DNA of 43,080 nucleotides from assembly GCA_030429485.1 (NCBI GenBank), contig JAUIFD010000008.1, positions 1 through 43,080 on the forward strand, in the 5' to 3' direction. Positions 39,166 to 43,080 of the stretch are shown here, piece by piece. A model generated the notes under the pieces. The model was given only the letters and a program-made list of their open reading frames with translations, searched no databases and was not told where the DNA came from. The position numbers and the translations under genes are program-made. The DNA is from Phycisphaerae bacterium. Lineage in GTDB: Bacteria > Planctomycetota > Phycisphaerae > Phycisphaerales > UBA1924. The stretch's first letter is position 1. Each line of letters begins with the position of its first letter.

Positions 39166-40961
39166 CGCTCATCGAGCCCAAGCCGAGCCCTTCTGACCAC
39201 GGCGGCGGCGCGTGGCTGAAGACCGATCGGCCGATGTCGATCGCGTTTCTCGGGTGGGCGTGGCTTGCGCTGCAGGCGCGAGAGGGCTCCGGATACAACC
39301 TCGCGGCCTCCGAACTCGCTGCCGGACTTGCGATGTCCGGACATCGCGTCTCGTATCTCCGCGCCGGCATGGACTACGACCAACGCCGTCGCCCGTGGGC
39401 CGAGCGCGTGGAGCGCTGGCGTGGGATCGAGTGCTACCGCCTCTACAACTCGGGCAATCTCTCGCCCGCGTCGACCAACTTCAACAACATGGAGCGCGAG
39501 CTCGCCGACCGGCGCACGAGCGTCGCGGTCGTCGAGTGGCTCGACAGGATGCAGGCGGAGGTCGTGCACATCCACTCGCTCGAGGGGTACGGACTCGATC
39601 TGATCGGCGCGATCCGCGCGAGTGGACGACCGGTGTTTGTCACGCCGCACAACTACTGGTTCGTCTGCCCGCAGGTTGACTTGCTGCACGAAGAACGACG
39701 CGTGTGCTTCGACTACGAAGGCGGCGCCAAGTGCCCGGGGTGCCTGGATGCGCCCTCGCCACGCGTCGCGACCGAGAAGCGCCGCGCCGAGCAGACCGCC
39801 CACCGCGTGCTTGGACACGCGACGGCCCACTCGCTCAAGGGCGCGTATGTCGCGGCGAAGGCGCTCAAAGAGAAGCTCTCACCGAAGGAAGCGGAGCAGT
39901 TTGACGACACCTCCGAGTCGCCCGACGCGATCAAGCCCGACCCGCAGGCGTGGCGCGGCTTTGAGACTCGCGACACCGACACCGGCGAGATCGACTACGG
40001 CCTCTCGCTGCGCCCGAAAGAACGCGCGCCGGAGCTGGGCACGGCGCCGTACGACGCCAACGAGCGGTTCCTCGCTGCGGACCACCACCTGCGCGTGCTC
40101 AACAACGATGCGCCAGGCTCGGTCTACGGACGGCGGCGTCTTGCGGGCATCGCGGCACTGAACCGCGCAACCCTCGTCACGCCGCCGAGCCGGTTCATGC
40201 TCCAGGTCCATGAGAAGATGGGGCTCAACACCGAGCTTGGGCATCACCTCCGCCTGGGACTGCCCCACTTCGACCAGATCCACCGACGGGCGAGGCGATC
40301 GCCTTATTACACACGGCGCCCTTGGTCCCCCGATGGTGCGTCGCGGCCGCTCCGCTTCGGGTTCTTCGGCACGACGCGCAACAACAAGGGGCTGCCGGTC
40401 CTGGCCGACGCGATCGAGCTCCTCGATCGTGACACCCGCCAGCGGTGCCAGTTCGTCATCCGGGCGGGCGGACACGACTGGCCCTTCCGGAAGCGTCTGA
40501 GCCGGTACCCCGAGGTGAGCTACACCGGGTGGTACGACCAGACCATGCTGGTTGCCGCGGGCGGGGACTATGACGTGGGCATCCTGTCGCACGTCTGGTT
40601 TGAGAACTCTCCGCTCGTGCTCCTCGAGCACCTGCACGCCGGCAAGTTCGTAATCTCGTCCCGCCTGGGTGGGCCACCCGAGTGGATCACCGAACCCCAG
40701 GAAAACCCCGAGTTTGAGCTCGGCAACGGGCTCAATGTTGCCGGCGGCGATCCGGAAGCCCTCGCCGAGGCCATCCGACGAATCGCCTGCGGCGAGGTGG
40801 TCCTCCCCTCTGCCGCGGAAGTCCACGCCGTCTCGCCCTTGGTCTCGTACCCGGACCATGTCCGGGAGGCCGAGTCCCTCTATCGGCAGGCGTTGCTCGG
40901 TGAGCCGCCCACCGGGGTACGAATCAAGGATGGAGCAACACAACCGGCCGAGATTGCGTAG
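39162..40961 (+). CDS. GT4 glycosyltransferase with inserted domain
   Basis: A 599-residue GT-B enzyme and the last gene of the operon. The N-terminal half reads MSIAFLGWAWLALQAREGSGYN, VVHIHSLEGYGLDL and TPHNYWFVCPQVDLLHE, with a Cys cluster (CFDYEGGAKCPGC) usual in this GT4 group. About 130 residues (200-335), Lys/Glu/Asp-rich, separate it from the donor half. The donor half starts near LRFGFFGTTRNNKGLPVLADA and has WFENSPLVLLEHLHAGKFVISSRLGGPP, with the conserved Glu. The ATG at 39162 overlaps the previous stop (ATGA). It ends at TAG 40961, which is also part of a possible promoter for the next gene. Confidence 0.86.
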   Translation: MTLIEPKPSPSDHGGGAWLKTDRPMSIAFLGWAWLALQAREGSGYNLAASELAAGLAMSGHRVSYLRAGMDYDQRRRPWAERVERWRGIECYRLYNSGNLSPASTNFNNMERELADRRTSVAVVEWLDRMQAEVVHIHSLEGYGLDLIGAIRASGRPVFVTPHNYWFVCPQVDLLHEERRVCFDYEGGAKCPGCLDAPSPRVATEKRRAEQTAHRVLGHATAHSLKGAYVAAKALKEKLSPKEAEQFDDTSESPDAIKPDPQAWRGFETRDTDTGEIDYGLSLRPKERAPELGTAPYDANERFLAADHHLRVLNNDAPGSVYGRRRLAGIAALNRATLVTPPSRFMLQVHEKMGLNTELGHHLRLGLPHFDQIHRRARRSPYYTRRPWSPDGASRPLRFGFFGTTRNNKGLPVLADAIELLDRDTRQRCQFVIRAGGHDWPFRKRLSRYPEVSYTGWYDQTMLVAAGGDYDVGILSHVWFENSPLVLLEHLHAGKFVISSRLGGPPEWITEPQENPEFELGNGLNVAGGDPEALAEAIRRIACGEVVLPSAAEVHAVSPLVSYPDHVREAESLYRQALLGEPPTGVRIKDGATQPAEIA

Positions 40962-41085
40962 ACTGATGGGGCGCGGTCGGCACGGCTGACCGCACGCGGC
41001 GGAGCCACCTACCCCCTGGGTGAGCCCGCCCCGGAGCCGGGGGCGATGCTCCCACCCCGAAGCACCACCTCACGGAGGCGATCCG
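40959..41085 (+). promoter_or_regulatory. Promoter and structured leader of the FG-GAP protein gene
   Basis: TAGACT (40959-40964) overlaps the stop of the GT4 gene and predicts a start near 40971, giving an unusually long leader of about 115 nt. GCGGTC/GACCGC (40973-40978, 40988-40993) forms a hairpin at its 5' end. A second GC-rich hairpin lies near 41029-41045. GGAGG (41074-41078) is the ribosome-binding site. No known riboswitch class was recognised. Confidence 0.4.
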
Positions 41086-43080
41086 ATGGGCACCCGTTCC
41101 CGCAGCCAGACCCGTTGTGCCAACCGACGTCCCGAGTTCGAGACGTTTGAACCCCGTCAGCTGCTCTCCGTGAGCTTCGGCACGCCGAGGGAAGTCACCA
41201 CCGTTGATCGCGCCCAAGCGATCGTCGTGTCAGACTTCGATCGCGACGGGTATGCCGACATCGCGATGGCCCACTCCGACCGCAGCGCGGTCACCGTGCT
41301 CTTCGGAGATTCCGCCGCTCGGTACCAGCGGCGGACCTCGATCCTCACCTACGGCTTGCCGCTCGACATCACCGCTCGCGACTACACGGGTGATGGTTTC
41401 GTCGACCTCGCGGTGGTGTCGCTCGGGGCCGCCGACGCCACGGACTTCCGCCTCGAGGTCTTCGAGTCTCTCGAGCGGACCGGCCGGTTCACCCGGTCGT
41501 TCATCCCCGTCGAGCTTCCGCTCGGTGGCGCCTCCACCACCTTCTTCGGCATGGCGTCCGACGACTTGGGACCCGATGGCGACTACGACATCGTCACCCT
41601 CTACAACGACGCGCTCGGCATCCAGGTCAACGACGGCGAGGGTGGCTTCCTCCAGGAAGAGGACGACGACGACGACACCGAGCCGGTGCTCCCTCAGCCG
41701 ACCGAAGGCGACGTCGTCTACGACTTCGACCCCACCGCCGACCCCACGCTGGGGATCAACGTCGAAGGGCGTGACGTGCTCGCGTTCTTCCAGACGCGCT
41801 TTGATGAGACGCAGATCGTGATCGTGGGCGAGCAGGCCACCGACCGCGATCGCGGCGTGTTCCTCCTGCTGCGCCCGTTCCCGATCGTGATCCAGCCCGG
41901 CGAAGTCGATCCGGACGCCGGCAGCGAGTTCTATCGCGAGTACGAGGTCGGCGCGTTTGTCGATCTGCCCTGGTCACCCCAGGCAGTTGACTTTGGCGAC
42001 GTCAACCGCGACGGGTTCTACGACTTCGCCATCGTCTCCGAGACCGAGGACGCCATCGCGGTCGTCGTGGACAACGGCGCCGGGCTCTTCGACGTGCAGT
42101 ACGTCACCCTCGGCGACCGCACCGGCGGCAACGACATCAAGATGGTCGACTTCGACAACGACGGCGACTCCGACATCGTCGTCGCCACCGACGACGCCCT
42201 GCTCGTGTACACCAACTTCGGCGGCGGCGTCTTCGGTCCCCCCGATGAACTCGAACTCGAACACCCGATTGATCGCATCGCAGCGGTCGATCTCGACTTC
42301 GACGGCTCGCTCGACGTCGCCGGCATTTCCGACGCCGACGACTCGCTCACGCTCATCACGGTCAAGATCGATGAGAACGACATCATTCGCGGCGTCACGC
42401 CGGGCTCGGGTGTCAGTTCGGCGCTTCGTCCGGGAAACACCGCCCAGGCCTCAGCCCGTAACACCGACGGTGACCCGCTGGTGTTCTACGGTTCGGTCCG
42501 CTCGGGCTTCTCGGTCGCCAACGCGAGCAACGAGTCCGCGTCGGGCACGGTCGCGACCGACCCCGCGTCGTTCGTTGATCCCAAGGACGGCTACGGATAC
42601 GCGACGGCGGCCTCCACCACCGGGGTCCTCCTCTTCCGCGACGACGGGTCAATCGATGCGCGCGATCTCGCCGCCGAGGCGGGCATCTCCGAGACGTTCA
42701 CGCAGGTCGTGCCGATCGTCGGCGCTGACAAGCTCGTCCGCATCGCGGCCCTGACGCAGGGTGGCGACGTCTACCTCTTTGAGCAGACCGGTGGCGCATT
42801 CCAGCTCGGTTGGATCTGGGCGGTCCGCAACCTCTCTCAGACCGACCTCGTGATCTCCGACACCCCGACCCCTGAGTTCGTCGGCCGCATCATCGGCTAC
42901 GGCACGAGTTGGAACGGGCTGAATATCGCCGGGCTCGACGCCGAGGGCGCGATCCAGGCGATCTGGTGGGCGCCTGGGCTCGACAACTGGCGCGCCGACA
43001 ACCTCTCCGCCATCACTGGGGCCGACCCGTTCGTCGGCGGCCTGACGGCCTACCTCACGCCGTGGGACGGGATCAACCTC
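41086..43080 (+). CDS. Large FG-GAP/VCBS-like surface protein with EPRQLLS motif, 3' end beyond the window
   Basis: The frame is open for 665 codons to the last base, so the C-terminus is missing. The ATG at 41086 has GGAGG 7 nt upstream. There is no classical signal peptide; instead residues 11-28 carry an Arg-rich stretch and FEPRQLLS (21-28), the '(L/F)EPRxLLS' motif at the N-terminus of many large planctomycete surface proteins. FG-GAP-like repeats with calcium loops follow: VVSDFDRDGYADIAMA, DYTGDGFVDLAVVS, GDVNRDGFYDFAIVS, DFDNDGDSDIVVATDD and DLDFDGSLDVAGIS. These usually form a beta-propeller. An acidic spacer EEDDDDDTEP occurs near residue 190. Adhesion or a cell-envelope role is inferred; the rest of the gene is needed to tell. 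Confidence 0.88.
   Translation, partial: MGTRSRSQTRCANRRPEFETFEPRQLLSVSFGTPREVTTVDRAQAIVVSDFDRDGYADIAMAHSDRSAVTVLFGDSAARYQRRTSILTYGLPLDITARDYTGDGFVDLAVVSLGAADATDFRLEVFESLERTGRFTRSFIPVELPLGGASTTFFGMASDDLGPDGDYDIVTLYNDALGIQVNDGEGGFLQEEDDDDDTEPVLPQPTEGDVVYDFDPTADPTLGINVEGRDVLAFFQTRFDETQIVIVGEQATDRDRGVFLLLRPFPIVIQPGEVDPDAGSEFYREYEVGAFVDLPWSPQAVDFGDVNRDGFYDFAIVSETEDAIAVVVDNGAGLFDVQYVTLGDRTGGNDIKMVDFDNDGDSDIVVATDDALLVYTNFGGGVFGPPDELELEHPIDRIAAVDLDFDGSLDVAGISDADDSLTLITVKIDENDIIRGVTPGSGVSSALRPGNTAQASARNTDGDPLVFYGSVRSGFSVANASNESASGTVATDPASFVDPKDGYGYATAASTTGVLLFRDDGSIDARDLAAEAGISETFTQVVPIVGADKLVRIAALTQGGDVYLFEQTGGAFQLGWIWAVRNLSQTDLVISDTPTPEFVGRIIGYGTSWNGLNIAGLDAEGAIQAIWWAPGLDNWRADNLSAITGADPFVGGLTAYLTPWDGINL

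Noticed and set aside
1-43080. CRISPR array, insertion sequence, prophage, integrase or rRNA
   Set aside because: No regularly spaced repeats, transposase or integrase motifs, or rRNA sequence was seen on reading either strand.

Overview
The window looks like a chromosomal segment from a high-GC planctomycete, most probably class Phycisphaerae. This is inferred from the very GC-rich coding sequence, a secreted formylglycine-type sulfatase, a secreted HAF-repeat protein ending in a Planctomycete-type dockerin, two EF-hand proteins ending in dockerin-like calcium loops, a large FG-GAP protein with the planctomycete 'EPRxLLS' N-terminal motif, and many dispersed glycosyltransferase genes. No phage, insertion sequence or CRISPR array was seen.

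Layout. 1-2.8 kb: partial sulfatase (-) and HAF/dockerin protein (+). 2.8-7.6 kb: prmC (+), facing a translationally coupled Gld-like ABC operon (-; ATPase, permease, GldG-like subunit). 7.6-15.9 kb: PAS-like/GAF/receiver regulator, membrane-anchored EF-hand protein, purC (-), a GH10-fold protein without catalytic glutamates, a ComEA-like protein, a NERD nuclease-like protein with zinc ribbons, and tmk (-). 15.9-25.5 kb: first glycosyltransferase (GT) region: a GT2 and a tandem GT2-GT2, a YkgJ-type Cys-rich protein (-), an EF-hand protein (-), a GT2 with an extra Rossmann-like domain (-), a GT4-methyltransferase fusion and a GT4. 25.7-31.2 kb: clpB, an orphan MafI-like immunity gene between perfect 24-bp inverted repeats, a TPR-sulfotransferase, and a secreted protein with three Cys-rich metal-binding repeats. 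31.2-35.5 kb: a SAM-riboswitch-controlled operon of metZ, a fused aspartokinase-homoserine dehydrogenase without ACT domains, and asd. 35.6 kb: tRNA-Ser(GGA) with its own terminator (-). 35.9-41.0 kb: second GT operon (GT4, GT2, GT4) with ATGA overlaps. 41.1 kb to the end: start of a giant FG-GAP surface protein.

How the genes work together. The methionine operon is the clearest functional unit. The fused kinase-dehydrogenase and Asd take aspartate to homoserine, and MetZ makes homocysteine from acylated homoserine. The usual allosteric ACT domains are missing, and the leader instead carries a SAM aptamer followed by a Shine-Dalgarno-containing hairpin, so control appears to sit on the RNA. 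The two GT regions probably build a cell-surface or extracellular glycan that the sulfotransferase could modify, but no sugar-nucleotide or export genes lie here to say which glycan.

The most striking global signal is transcriptional. Several genes that head transcription units have a TANNNT -10-like hexamer ending 5-7 nt before the start codon and no Shine-Dalgarno sequence. The transcript would then begin at or beside the start codon, which means leaderless mRNA. All translations, motifs and structures were read by eye. No similarity search or folding calculation was run.
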